From contig JBBHKE010001973.1 in NCBI GenBank assembly GCA_037447655.1, positions 403,326 to 467,325 of the forward strand: a stretch of DNA of 64,000 nt, in the 5' to 3' direction. This DNA comes from Zygnema cylindricum. Its lineage: Eukaryota > Streptophyta > Zygnematophyceae > Zygnematales > Zygnemataceae. Of this stretch, positions 23,582 to 34,616 are shown one piece after another; position 1 is the first letter of the stretch; each line of letters starts with the position of its first letter. The position numbers and the translations under genes were made by a program. Under the pieces are notes generated by a model, which was given only the letters and a program-made list of their open reading frames with translations, was not told the DNA's origin and searched no databases.

Positions 23582-23909
23582 TAAGCTGGTGGCACAGTGG
23601 TAGTGCATTCACCAGCTTAAATCGAAGGTCACAGGTTCAACTCCTATTCGGCGCAACAATTCCGTCAGCGTATCATCTTCCAATCCCTTTATCCTAATTA
23701 TCCCCCGATTCTAGGAGTCTTAACACTCTGGACTCTTCAAATACCAAAACCCGAACCACCGAGTACCACCAAGTCACACCCGGAAGAGCCGCTGACACAT
23801 TTAAACTCCCGCTGATCCCTGAACCCTGAACCCCTTTACACTTGCGTTACCTTGTGCAGCCTCGCTGAAACCGTTTTTCTCTTAAAGCATACAACAAATT
23901 TAAATAACA
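23582..23909 (+). mobile_element. tRNA-derived SINE, copy 1
   Basis: The head has an RNA polymerase III A box (TGGCACAGTGG, 23590-23600) and B box (GGTTCAACTCC, 23634-23644) with 33 bp between them, as in a tRNA. The body continues with a non-tRNA region (CCGAACCACCG, CACACCCGGAAGAGCC) and ends in AT-rich sequence (CAACAAATTTAAATAA). It cannot be a functional tRNA because the acceptor arm does not pair properly. End points are approximate. Confidence 0.7.
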
Positions 23910-24145
23910 TTGAACTCGGTTTGTACCGATGAACGGATACACCTGAATGTCTGTCCAACACAACCGTCAAAAGATGGTTTGATTTGCCGTTAAACTAGAC
24001 GGCCGGGAGAATTGCTCACATTTTCAATTTTTAGACGCGTCTTCCCTCTTAGGACAATTCCTCCCTTCCTCTCTCAAAGTTCTTTTCCTCTATTTTGCAC
24101 CGATGGCCAGGGCGTCCTTGCACTCCCTCCGTTCCATCCAATATG

Positions 24146-24473
24146 TAAGCTGGTGGCACAGTGGTAGTGCATTCACCAGCTTAAGGCGAAGGTCACAGGT
24201 TCAACTCCTATTCGGCGCAACAATTCCGTCGGCGCATCATCTTCCAATCCCTTTATCCTAATTATCCCCCGATTCTAGGAGTCTTAACACTTTGGACTCT
24301 TCAAATACCAAAACCCGAACCACCGCGTACCACCAAGTCACACCCGGAAGAGCCGCTGACACATTTAAACTCCCGCTTATCCCTGAACCCTGAACCCCTT
24401 CACACTTGCGTTACCATGTGCAGCCTCGCTGAAACCGTTTTTCTGTTAAAGCATACAACAAATTTAAATAACA
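24146..24473 (+). mobile_element. tRNA-derived SINE, copy 2 (from the tandem duplication)
   Basis: Same element as at 23582, shifted by 564 bp, with A box 24154-24164 and B box 24198-24208. It differs at a handful of positions. It was copied together with the flanking promoter region and is not an independent insertion. Confidence 0.7.
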
Positions 24474-24666
24474 TTGAACTCGGTTTGTACCGATGAACGG
24501 ATACACCTGAATGTCTGTCCAACACAACCGTCAAAAGATGGTTTGATTTGCCGTTAAACTAGACGGCCGGGAGAATTGCTCACATTTTCAATTTTTAGAC
24601 GCGTCTTCCCTCTTAGGACAATTCCTCCCTTCCTCTCTCAAAGTTCTTTTCCTCTATTTTGCACCG

Positions 24667-25775
24667 ATGGCCAGGGCGTCCTTGCACTCCCTCCGGCCGT
24701 TCTCTTGCTCTCTCGCTTCTCTCCTCACTTTGCTCTCTCCGTCCAGCCGGCCGCCAGCTCTCCCTCCACACGTGCCACAAGCCAAGCCAGCCGCACCCCC
24801 CCACCACTCCTCCTGGCAGCAGTTCGCCCGCCTGCACTGTCGCCCTCGCCGCCCACCCAAGGCCCGATGCGAGGCCGAAGACCAGCCCGGGGCGGGGGGC
24901 GGGGAAGGGCACGCCGCAAAACCAGGAGGGGATGCGGCAGAAGGACGAGACCACGTGGCAAGGGGGAGAGAGCACGAGGCAGGGCCAGAAGCTGACGTGG
25001 CAGATGTCACCAAGATTCTGCTCAGTCTGGGGTGCTCTAAGCTGCAGTTGGAGCGACTTCTAAAGAAAAATTGTGTCGCCTTTGTAAGAAACAAACAACA
25101 TATTCTCCGGAAGGCGGCCATTTTCAGTAGGTATGACATCGACTCACAGCAATTTTTCAAAGCTTTGCAGGGAGATTCTAATTATCGGCAGCAAATCCTT
25201 TCTGGTCCAGATGAGCAACATGAATCCGTACTCAACTATCTTCACGACACTTTGAAAGTGCAAAATTTAGGAAAATTGGTTTCTGCTTGGCCAATGGTTC
25301 TAAGCTTTTCTCCAGCAACACTTGAATTCAAATTGCAGCTTTGGGCGAGTCTAGGTGTGCCTATCACTGCTTGTATACTGGAGAAATTTCCATCTATATT
25401 ATCATCTAGTGATAAAACCGTTGAAGAAGGGATAGAGGCAGTGAAAGCGATTTTCCCAGATCCACATGGTGGAACCGTCCTTCTAAAATTTCCCTTCCTT
25501 GGTTGTAGAACCCCTGGAGCCTTGCAAGAAAGGTCCAAAGGGCTAGAAGAGTTGTTTGGCAATGACATTGCAAACGTTCTTTTGGTGAGGCAGCCATGCA
25601 TACTCTTGGCTCCAACTTCTACGATGCAACGCACGTACAAGCATCTTCAACAACATTTTGGAGAAGAGCAAGGCCTGAAAATGATTAATCATTCCCCACA
25701 CTTTTAGCCTCCTCCTGGGATACCCTCGACACAAAATTGGAGTTTCTGGTGAAGGACATGGGACGCAGCATAGAG
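24667..25775 (+). pseudogene. mTERF-like pseudogene, copy C, 3' truncated
   Basis: The frame opens at ATG 24667 (MARASLHSLRPFSCS) and runs 346 codons. It includes the invariant cassette (24732-24938) and the mTERF repeats (LGCSKLQLERLLKK, LEKFPSIL, LLVRQPCIL). It stops at 25707 because of a 1-bp loss near 25695 (TCCCCACACTTTT where copy A has TCCCCGGGACTTTT). The homologous C-terminal sequence continues in another frame to GGGACGCAGCATAGAG at 25775. There it is replaced by the end of a copia element, and the last 55 or so codons plus the proximal 3' flank are absent. The truncated product could still be made, but I think the locus is inactive. Confidence 0.8.
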
Positions 25776-26554
25776 ATAAGCGCACTAAACACATTAAAAT
25801 TCAGTGGCATTTTGTTCGAGATTTGGTTGCGGAAAAAGAAGTTGAATTTTCGTTTGTTCCTACAGAAGAACAAGCTGCTGATATGTTAACCAAAGCAGCA
25901 TTGAAGGAAGTCTATGAAATGGGAAAGAAGTTAGTGGGCATGGAGTAAGAGGGGGCTTTAAGTGTCTCAGTAAGAGGGGGAATGTTAGGATATTGTACTG
26001 AGCACTTACTTAGCGACGAGATACTCTCGTAGCTAAAGTAGCGACGACTAGCGACGAAAGTTGTCTCGTCGCTAGATATTTGAAGTGACGTAGAAAGTTA
26101 GCGACGAAGTAGTTTCGTCGCTGGATATTTGAAGTGACGTAGAAATTAAGTGTTCGTTTCGTTTCACGTATGTTTGAATAGTACTATAGAAGTGACGTGG
26201 AAATTGCTTGGTAGTTTCGGTTCACGTTTGTTCAAGTCGTACCGTGTGATTCAAGTTGGTTAGCGGTTGACTTTCTTAGTCGTACCGTGTTGTTCAAGTC
26301 GGTTCAACGTATTGGTCGTGCTTTTTACCACGTTGATTCCTACACGTTTCTAGTCGTGTACCTATATATATATATATTAGTTGAGACTTCGTGGCTGTAT
26401 TATCTTTAAGGAGGCGTAGCTTGTTAAGGAGGCGTAGAAAGATCAGAAGTAAAAGAAAGGAAGAAAGGAAGTTTTATTTGCATTGTACTTAATATATTGA
26501 ATATTTTTTCGGAGGAACACCATTGTTGTGAGTGTATGTTATTTGGTTCGTAAC
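25775..26554 (+). mobile_element. 3' end of a Ty1/copia element: RNase H tail plus LTR
   Basis: Bases 25775-25948 encode DKRTKHIKIQWHFVRDL, FVPTEEQAADMLTKA and a stop, the C-terminus of a copia RNase H domain. A polypurine tract (AAGAGGGGGAA, 25972-25982) abuts TGTTAGG, the LTR start at 25983. The LTR contains repeats of GCGACGA/TCGTCGC and TATTTGAAGTGACGTAG, a TATATATATATATT promoter-like stretch near 26365, and ends around 26554 (TTCGTAACC). It replaces about 440 bp of the mTERF copy: homology to copy A stops at its position 2275 and resumes near its 2710. No 5' LTR, gag or integrase is present. Confidence 0.75.
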
Positions 26555-26559
26555 CTTTC

Positions 26560-28460
26560 AAAGATGAAGAAGGTCTGAAGGGAGGATGAAAACAAATGTT
26601 GCTGCGTTCTTGTGTTTTGATCTGCACTTCCACTAACACAAGTGAGTTCCTCCTAAATCTGCTTAATTTCTTGCTTGTTATGGAGGTGAAGGATAACTAG
26701 ATTGCCAAATTTTTGAGGATACCGTGTTTGTAAATGTGTGATTGTTAGTGGGATGCTATTGTGGAGATGTTGTTGAGGAATTTTTTTTTTTTCAAATATG
26801 GGGTATTCAGGATCATGTACTATCATCTTCACAAGGTCACTTTTGCAAAAAAAAATTTGACTGAAGAGCTACCAGTTCTTGAATTATGTATTGAAAGACG
26901 ATGAAGCGACGTCGTCATGCAGTCATGAGGGAGAAATTGTGGGAATTGCCATTCTTTTTGCACAACCTTCAATCCAACAAATGAGGTATTTGAAGACAAA
27001 TTTTGGAATTTTTCTAGGTGTGCAAAATATTCATTCCTTTGTGATGTTTTTAGCCTTTTTGTAAAAGTTGATAGTTTTCCTCCATGTTTTCCATTGGCAT
27101 TCGTTCAAATGTTTGGTTGTCGCCTCGTACCCCATTGGCAATATTGCCCTTTTGGCCCCGTGGTGAGGCTGTAACAAATTAGCCTATGGCGAGTGAATGC
27201 TGGTTGTTGCCGTCAGCTGTGAATCAATGATGAAATCATCCTTTTTGGTTCTCTTGTATGCTCTCATCATGTGAACACCGGAAAAGTGAGCTTGCAATGA
27301 AATGTGTGATTCTTTGCAGAGACGAGGTTGAAGGGAATGTGGAGGGAGGCATAAGACGAATGAGATTCCCAGTGATCGTCACAAGTTAATACTTTTTGAA
27401 TTCGCTCAATCCTTTTCTCGCGTCTGGAAGCCGGAAAGACTAAAAGGAAGAATTGAGGAAACCACATTGCCAGAAATCTAAAGCTTAAGCTTCCAGTAAG
27501 TGAGTGGTTGTAAGTGGGATGGCATTGTGTAGATTTTGAATAGGGTGCAGTATCGAGTGGTGATGGTTTTGCTTTGGGACATTAAACACAACCGACTAGA
27601 AATACAGTCATCAACTTTTTTCGTTGGTGTTTGCAAAGACAGTCAATGTGTTGTGACATTTTTTGCATGGTTTTTCTTTTCAAGTTAGGGCTGAGTATGA
27701 ACAGAGTTGAAACAGAGAAGTTCGTTTGGCTTTTACAAAGAAGGTAGATATTTGGTCTGAGATGAGTAACCTGCTGATGTGCAGAAATTGCCCTGATCCC
27801 CCATTCAAACCAACAACTTTGGATATAACAGACTCGTCTATTCCAAATGCACCGGTTTCACATTTTACTGTTTTTGAACATCTTGTTTTTTGCGAATACG
27901 TTAATTCTTGCAACTTTTTTTGCTGCATGCAGGTTTTTTATTTTGAGTTACTCATGGTCATGGTGTACCATCCGCACAATTTCACTTCTGTTCTTCTTAT
28001 TTGGCAGTTTATGATACGTTTTTTGACGTTGTATTTAAATTCCTCAACATGAATAATTGAATTTCTCCGCACTAGCCAAAGAGTTTTCATTCAAGTATGT
28101 GAAGTTTTGTTTTCTTGTTTCAACTCAAGGTCATAACTTAATTGGCTTATTCAGGGTGGTGTCGGGCTGGAAATAGATATCCTGTTTTTATAGAGCGACT
28201 CTTCTCCCTTTTTGGGCTCTTTTTCATGCTGGACTATTTTCTTCCCTTGCACCCTACTTTTAGAGATCTTGAGAGCATTCGTTGAAATTTCAGTTTATTA
28301 GGATCCCATTTTTTCAAGGCTGCGCCAAATTGAATTTATCTCATATGAATTTTTAGAAAATTATTCCTTCATTGTCGACATTTCAAAGAAATGGAACGAT
28401 TTCTTTTTCGATTGAGGTAGAAAAATTGACTCTTCCCATTTTGTATGAACACGTTATATG
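26560..28460. other. Non-coding block downstream of copy C, shared among mTERF loci
   Basis: Collinear with copies A and B from GATGAAAACAAA (26585) onward. It keeps the acceptor-like TTCTTTGCAG (27311-27320) and an open stretch reading VDIWSEMSNLLMCRNCPDP near 27745-27800. That stretch is matched in copy A, with few amino-acid changes. There is no complete gene. Homology ends near 28460. Confidence 0.6.
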
Positions 28461-28499
28461 TCAAAGGTTGAATAACTTCCTCCAAATGCATGAAACACT

Positions 28500-29329
28500 A
28501 AACCTTCAACTGACAAATAAGCATTCAGACACCCGGATGACCTCATTGACACACCATACATTTGCGGGACCTTCGGCACCTCGCAGGACCCGTCCCGCAC
28601 ACCCCAACAAAGGCTGTAATCGGGTATCTAAAATAGGGTTTATGTGTTTAGGGTCATTTATTTTTTGTTTTTTTAGAACAAAAACAAATAATAAACCCTA
28701 AACATACGGTCGCACAGAGAAAGCGGGAGGCGGGGGCAACGTGGACCGGTTCGCTGTGCGCGAAACGTCTCGAAAAGTTGCAAGATTCAGGTTGGTATCT
28801 TCCCATTTTGGACCCACAAAGATGTCATGCAAACTAATTCTCAAACTCATCCCTGAATTGAGAGATGGATCAAGGCCAAATAACACACTATCAATAGATA
28901 GAAGAACCCCTTCAAACCCTTTCGACGCTTTCATTAACCTTTTTGTGTCATTCCCTCGCTGACGTGCCGCGTAACCGAACTCTTTGCCTAGACTAGAACA
29001 GGCTTTTTTCAGCCATTCATCCCATCTCTGTACTTTGGAAGCAACTGTTGACTCTTTGTGTTTGCTACATCCTCCAACCCTTGAAGACGTCTATTTTTTA
29101 GTTGAGGTGCATGATCCTCTAGAATTGTTGACTTAGAACGAGAAGCGTTTATCGAGGCTTTGATACGCTCCCTAAACCTAACGCCTTCAGCGCTGTAAGC
29201 ATATAACTTCGTTTGGAAAACTCAAAAGTGCATCGTCCCCAATATGACACATGTTATTTTCATTCGTGCATTAACTCTATTATCTTTCCTCTTGGAGGCC
29301 CCTCTGGAGATGGCGCCACCTTAGAATCT
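28500..29329. other. No gene; inverted telomere-like repeat
   Basis: At 28640-28705 a near-hairpin pairs TTTATGTGTTTAGGGTC with ATAATAAACCCTAAACATA across a T-rich centre. The rest is probably the 5' part of the decayed retroelement to its right, but no conserved motif is readable before 29330. Confidence 0.4.
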
Positions 29330-29790
29330 GTGATGGCACTTGCCAAGGCGATCCTTTAAGGGTACCTTTTTATGCTTTGGCCCACCTTCAAGCTTTGCGA
29401 GAATCCGCAACATCTTTCCTTGGTTCTTTATTTCCTCCAATCGCGGTTAGTACGCTACATGTGGTTCATCATTTTACGAAGCATCTTTGTTCAACTATTT
29501 TATTTGTTAGACCCTCTAAATGTGTAGCTTGGTGCCAAGGTTCGCCATCGACCTCCCTCTCCCCATGGGTTTCCGTATCTCGTCTTTAAAGGAGGGTACT
29601 AAAGCTTTAAGTTACCCCATAGGAGCCCCTTATTTTGTTGACCAAGTTAGTGGCGATGCATTGTTAGAGTACCACTCGCATTGTGAAGAAAATGTCCTCC
29701 ATCCCCAAGACGATGGTTTTTCAACTCTCCTTGTGAAGCGTTGTCCTTTACTAAGAGTTCATATGGTGCCCAAATTTGGTAATTTTTCTT
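29330..29790 (+). pseudogene. Decayed reverse-transcriptase fragment
   Basis: Fragments in two frames align with the reverse transcriptase of the element at 59329-62427. GDPL...YALAHLQALRESA matches GDPLEGPLFALAHYRALRASA, FVRPSKCVAW matches FVQPTKCVVW, and GFRISSLKEGTKALSYPIG matches GFQIPPPSEGIRVLGCPLG. The catalytic ADD box is lost between the first two pieces. Frameshifts make it inactive. It is on the plus strand, opposite to the longer copy. Bases 29791-29940 may be a continuation. Confidence 0.65.
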
Positions 29791-29938
29791 GTGGGCCCCA
29801 ATTTCTTATCCTACGGAAGATTGTGCTGCCCTCACCCTTCCCTACTTGGCTGGTACACAACTCCCCCCCCCCTTATATTCCTCCTTTGAAAATCTAAGAT
29901 TTTGATTTCTTGTAGGCCCCTTCTGTCACTTGGCCTTT

Positions 29939-29940
<2 letters not shown>

Positions 29941-29990
<50 letters not shown>

Positions 29991-29998
29991 TCTCTCTC
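29941..29998. repeat. CT dinucleotide microsatellite
   Basis: About 28 consecutive CT units with one CCC interruption. It is followed by pyrimidine-rich sequence to about 30200. Bases 30250-30880 hold no gene that I can recognise. Confidence 0.95.
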
Positions 29999-30888
29999 AC
30001 TCACACACAGATTTTGTTGCTCTAGGTGTAATTTCTTTTAATTCCTCTCAGTTTCTTCCTTTCTTTTCCTTTGTTTTTTCTACCTTTGGGTACTTTTCTC
30101 CCTCTAGGTTTTCTCCCCCTCTTCGTTCTGGTTTTTTTGTTTTGCTCTCTATCTCTCCTCTCGCTTGTTCTCTCCCGTCTTTCTCCCTCCTCTTCTTCCC
30201 ATTGGATCCTTTCCAACTCGCCGTGGTGGTCAAGCATAAAACAGTATAGTTCCTCCGCGAATTTTTGACTCACTTGCAGTGGCCTAAGTGGATAGCATCC
30301 TTCGAAAATCATCCATTAACGTTTCTTCTCGCCTGGAGGCTTCGATAGATCTGGTAGCTGAATCTTGTGGGGATGTGTGCCCTCTCTTGGATTTGCTCTG
30401 CCGGTAGAACATCCTCATCCCAGAAAAAGTCTAGTGTAGAAACCCGAGTCGAGCCTCGTCAAAATCTTGCCCACATGTGAGATTGAGGAGGAGCCTGGTC
30501 AGGGCGCCTCAGTCTATATAGGGTTGGCCCGCCCTTCCTCCGATGTGGTCCCATTTGCTTCTGCGTCCTTAGCCTCCCTTTCTAATTCTTTTATCATCCG
30601 GAGCAACTACTTATCCATTTTGTCACGTTGGATTTAGACCATCAGGATCTGCTCCTTAAACAATTGCCATATTCGCAATTAGTCCTCATGATTCTTGACC
30701 CTCCAAGATCTCCTCCCGATGGCCTCTACAAATTCTCTAGGGGCGATTCCTCAAGTTCAACCATTTTATTTTATCCACCTGTTTTTGTCAACAATATTTC
30801 CTCCTTGGCTTGGTGTTTATCAATTTTGAAACTATTTTTTTCCTTTCCGCATCGCATCGAACCCACTCACAATTGGTTCCTGCTTATC

Positions 30889-31579
30889 CCCCTCCCTCTC
30901 CCGTCCCACTCCCCCTCCCCCCCCCCCACCCCCTCCCCCTCCCCTCCCCCCCTCCCCCCCCCCCCTCTATATCCCCTCCTTCTCCCCCTCCCTCATCCCC
31001 TTCCCCTTTCCCCTTCCCCCTCCCCTTCCCCTTAACTCTCCCTACCCCCTTCCATTTCCCCCTCCCTCTCCCACTCTCGCTATCCTTCCACCTCCCTCTC
31101 GCTATCCCCCTCCCTCTCCCCTTCCCCCTCCTTATCCCTCTTCCTATCCCCTCCCTCTCGCCCTCCATATCCCCTTTCCTCTTCCTCTCCACCTCCCTAT
31201 CCCCCTCCCCCTCCCCTCAGCCCTCCCTCTCCCCTCCTTTTCCACCTCCCTATCCCCCTCCTTCTCCCCACTTCCTTCCTCTCCCCCTCCCCCTCACCTT
31301 CCCCCTCCCTCTCACTCTCCCTCTCCCCCTCCGTCTCCCTATCACCCTCCCTCTCCCTCTCCCCCTCCCCCTCCCCTTCTTATCCCTATCCCCCTCCCTC
31401 TGTCTTTCCCCGTCCCCCTCCCCTTCCTATCCCTATCCCCCTCCCTCTCACTCTCCCTCTCCCCCTCCGTCTCCCTATCACCCTCCCTCTCCCCCTCCCT
31501 CTCTCCCTCCCTTTCTTATCCCTACCCCCCTCCCTCTGTCTTTCCCCGTCCCCCTCCCCTTCCTATCCCCCTCCCTCTC
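30889..31579. repeat. CCCTCC/CTCTCC pyrimidine satellite, left part
   Basis: Nearly pure pyrimidine on the plus strand, made of six-base variants of CCCTCC, CTCTCC and CCTATC. Long Pro/Ser/Leu-rich frames arise from the repeat and are not genes. It continues after the solo LTR at 32549, so it was one array before the insertion. G runs on the minus strand could form quadruplexes. Confidence 0.95.
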
Positions 31580-32548
31580 TGTTAGGTTCATTGTTGAATC
31601 GTGCGAAGTGACGCTTCGCGTCTACTTATTGAAATGGAGTTGTTTCGTGCGAGTACTTCGCACGATTAGATTTGTGATGGTTTGATTCGGACGTCACTTA
31701 TATATTGGTTTGGCGGCGAAACGTACGACATCGTTTCGCGCCTACATGTACTTTTCGAGTTTGGTACCTTCGGAGTAAATATTGTTTGGCGCCGAAACGT
31801 ACGACTTCGTTTCGCGTCAATATTTGATGAGTCAGCGAACGAAATGTACGATTTCGTTTCGCGTGACTTTTGTTTTGCGTGCGCAGGTGTTTGATTTTTG
31901 CGTGCAGGTGTGTTCGTGATGCGACACGTGTAAAGTCAACTCTTGGAGTTATACGTTTCGAGGGAAGAAAGCGCGTGCGGCTTCCTTCATGGAACTCTCA
32001 TTGCAGTGTGCGACAGTTAGCTAGGGACAGACTTCGTCGCTACGCTAAGTCTTGCTTGTCTTACTTTGTTGTCTCTTAATGTAGAGTTGCAAGTATATAG
32101 GCAGCAGAGTTCAACTGCAGAGTTATCCTTGCATTAGCTTTGGATCGATTGAAGAGTAAAGATGTAGATCCTTTGTGATCAGTTAAGAGAGAGGGGAAGA
32201 TCCTTAGTGATTGATTAAGAGAGAGAGAGAAAGACCCTTTGTGGTCATTTAAGAGAGTGCGATCCTTTGTGGTCAATTCAGAGGTGTTGAGGATCCTTAG
32301 TGATCCAATTGGAGAATAGATCATTTAATGAGTGTGATCATTATTGAGTGATCGTTTAAGAGTGTAGAGTTTCTCTTTGAAGAGAGGAAAAGAGGAGAGG
32401 AGAGTTGATGTAAAGAGGCTTCGGTCAGAAACACATATTAATCTTTTTGGTCAATTATACTCTTGTATTTTATGAGCTTCCGCTGTGTAATGTTTTCATG
32501 TTGTTTGAGCATTTATTTTGAGTGAGTTATTTATTTTAAGATCCAACA
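31580..32548. mobile_element. Solo LTR inserted in the pyrimidine satellite
   Basis: The 969-bp unit begins TGTTAGG and ends ATCCAACA, matching LTR-type TG...CA ends with a short inverted repeat. CTCTC lies immediately on both sides (31575-31579 and 32549-32553), as expected for a 5-bp target duplication, though CTCTC is common in this satellite. The interior carries three copies of a CGAAACGTACGAC/TTCGTTTCGCG motif (31710-31865) and five of a GATCCTTTGTGATC-like motif (32160-32310). There is no coding sequence. Its start resembles the copia LTR at 25983, so it is probably from a copia-type element after LTR-LTR recombination. Confidence 0.75.
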
Positions 32549-33535
32549 CTCTCCGCATCATATCTCTTTCTTCCTTCCTCTCCCCCTCCCTAACCCCCTC
32601 CCTTTTCCCTTTCCCCTCCCTATTTCCCACCCTCTCCCTCTCTCCCTCCATCTCCCCCTCCTTATCCCCCCGCCTCTCCCCCTACCTATCCCCCTCCCTC
32701 TCTTCCTCCCTCTCCTCCTCCTTATGCCCCTCCCTCTACCCCTCCCTCTCCCCTTCCCGGTCCCACGCCCCTTCCCCCTCCCCCTCCCTATACCCCTCCC
32801 TTTCCCCCTCCATCTCCCCCTCCCTCCCCCCCTCCCTCTCCCCCTTCCCTCTTCCCTTTCCCTTCCCTATTTCCCACCCTCTCCCCCTCTCCCTCCATCT
32901 CCCCCTCCTTATCCCCCTGCCTCTCCCCCTACCTATCCCCCTCCCTCTCCACTTCCCCCTCCCTATCCCCCTCCCTCTCCACTTCCCCCTCCTTATCCCC
33001 CTCACTCTCCCCCTCATATCTCTTTCTTCCTTCCTCTCCCCCTCCCTATCCCCCTCCCTCTTCCCTTTCCCTTCCCTATTTCCCACCCTCTCCCCCTCTC
33101 CCTCCATCTCCCCCTACCTATCCCCCTCCCTCTCTTCCTCCCTCTCCCCCTCCTTATCCCCCTCCCTCTACCCCTCCCTCTCCCCTTCCCCCTCCTTCGC
33201 CCCTTCCCCCTCCCTCTCCCTATACCCCTCCCTTTCCCCCTCCATCTCCCCCTCCCTCTCCCCCTCCCTCTCCCCTTCCCCCTCCCTCTCCCCCTCTCCC
33301 TCCCCTCCCCTCCCTCGCCTCTCCCACTTCCTCTCCCTCTCCTCACACACCCTCATAGTCTTCCTCTCCTCTCCCTCTCCTCACACTCACCCTCATAGTC
33401 TTCCTCTCTCTCTCCCTCTCCCTCCCACTCTGCCGTTCCCTCTCAATTTCCCGCTCTGTCCTGCTTCCTCTCCGTCTTTCTCTCCCTCTCCCTATCCCCC
33501 TCCCTCTCCCCCTTGCTATCCCTCTCCCTCTCCCC
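32549..33535. repeat. CCCTCC/CTCTCC pyrimidine satellite, right part
   Basis: Continuation of the array at 30889-31579 with the same six-base variants. A higher-order unit is visible: CATATCTCTTTCTTCCTTCC occurs at about 32559 and again near 33020, roughly 460 bp apart, and TTCCCTTTCCC-TATTTCCCACCCTC recurs near 32605, 32850 and 33065. The array ends at GAACCCTAGAAAACC. Bases 33540-34296 hold no recognised gene. Confidence 0.95.
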
Positions 33536-34296
33536 TGAACCCTAGAAAACCGTAAAACCAAGGTAACAACTGAAACCGAGGGGACGCTAAAACCAAGGGA
33601 GGGTTCACCAACAATTTGTCACTGTAAATTCATCAGGCACCATCGGGGAAAATTGGTAATAATTACATTAAGTTTTGAGTTTACTTTTAATCTTTGGTCA
33701 GAGAAGGCTTTGTTCACATACTATTCCACCCTACAAGCCTAAGGCTTTTGAATCGATTTTAATTTACTTTCTTCAACTTGCCCTTGTACTCAGGTCTTCA
33801 CACTGCTTTCTTTTAGGAGGTTTTATTATATACCTGATCAAAGAACAAGATATCTCAATCATAATTACACTTTCAACTGAACCGTATCAAATAGTCTATA
33901 GGATGTGGCCCTAACTTTTTCCTGCATTCATTTCCATACCCTAAAAAACCACACAAAAAACCCTGAAAAGGCAACATACCGTGTTTGACCTTTGAATAGA
34001 GAACAGAAAGAAAATAATCGCTCAGTGAAAAACATAAAAGAAAATCCATTCGAAAACCACACATGAAAAAAAACACAGGATTTGACAACAAGAGAAGAGC
34101 CAAACTGTCTAATATAATGTTAACTGTATATTATTAATATTAATGGTGATTTCTCACGGTACAGCTATCACAGCTCTCTAGTAGACTGCCTCTTCAACAG
34201 TGGGTGACGAAAGTCACTGAGAAAAAAAAAAAACACGCCCACACGTTGAAGTGTTTTGGACATAGTGCAAAAATCCCTAAAAATCCCGAGTTCCAA

Positions 34297-34500
34297 AACT
34301 GGTTAACGCTTCTTTACTCGTAAAACTAGTTAAAGCTCCTGACTGGTACGACTAGTAAAAGTTTCTTACTTGTAAAACACCTACAAAATTTCTCACTGGT
34401 AAAGCTCGTAATAATCTTCTTATTGGAAAAACTCGTAGAAGCTTTTTTACCGGTAAAACTCGTAAAAGCTTCTTACTGGTAAAACCGGTTAAAGCTGAAA
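34297..34500. repeat. 28-bp minisatellite beyond the Sec23-like stop codon
   Basis: Seven to eight diverged units of ACTCGTAAAAGCTTCTTACTGGTAA follow each other about 120 bp past the stop codon of the minus-strand Sec23-like gene. They are therefore in or near its 3' untranslated region. Confidence 0.75.
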
Positions 34501-34616
34501 GCTTAAGCCCCAACTACTTCGCTTTTTAATGAAACATCTGTCCCTAATTGAAGCATGTTTTCGTATTTTCACCCTGTTAAACACTCCAAAAGTCCAAAAA
34601 GTCGGTACTTTTGTCA

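Larger units (their letters stand above)
23570..24697. repeat. 564-bp tandem duplication of SINE, upstream region and mTERF start codon
   Basis: Unit 1 (23570-24133) and unit 2 (24134-24697) are offset by exactly 564 bp and are nearly identical. Each carries a tRNA-derived SINE, the region homologous to the upstream flank of copy B (18118-18350), and the first ten or so codons of the mTERF-like gene (ACCGATGGCCAGGGCGTCC). In unit 1 the coding start is cut off after CACTCCCTCCG and runs into the next SINE; in unit 2 it continues into copy C. Few differences separate the units, so the duplication is recent. Confidence 0.9.

Noticed and set aside
23582-23653. Functional tRNA gene
   Set aside because: A and B boxes are present, but the acceptor stem does not pair and a long non-tRNA tail follows. 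It is a SINE head.
30810-31685. Pro/Ser/Leu-rich frames in the pyrimidine satellite (and 32518-33555, 32736-33346)
   Set aside because: Pure translation of a CCCTCT-type repeat, in every frame. No splice or start evidence.
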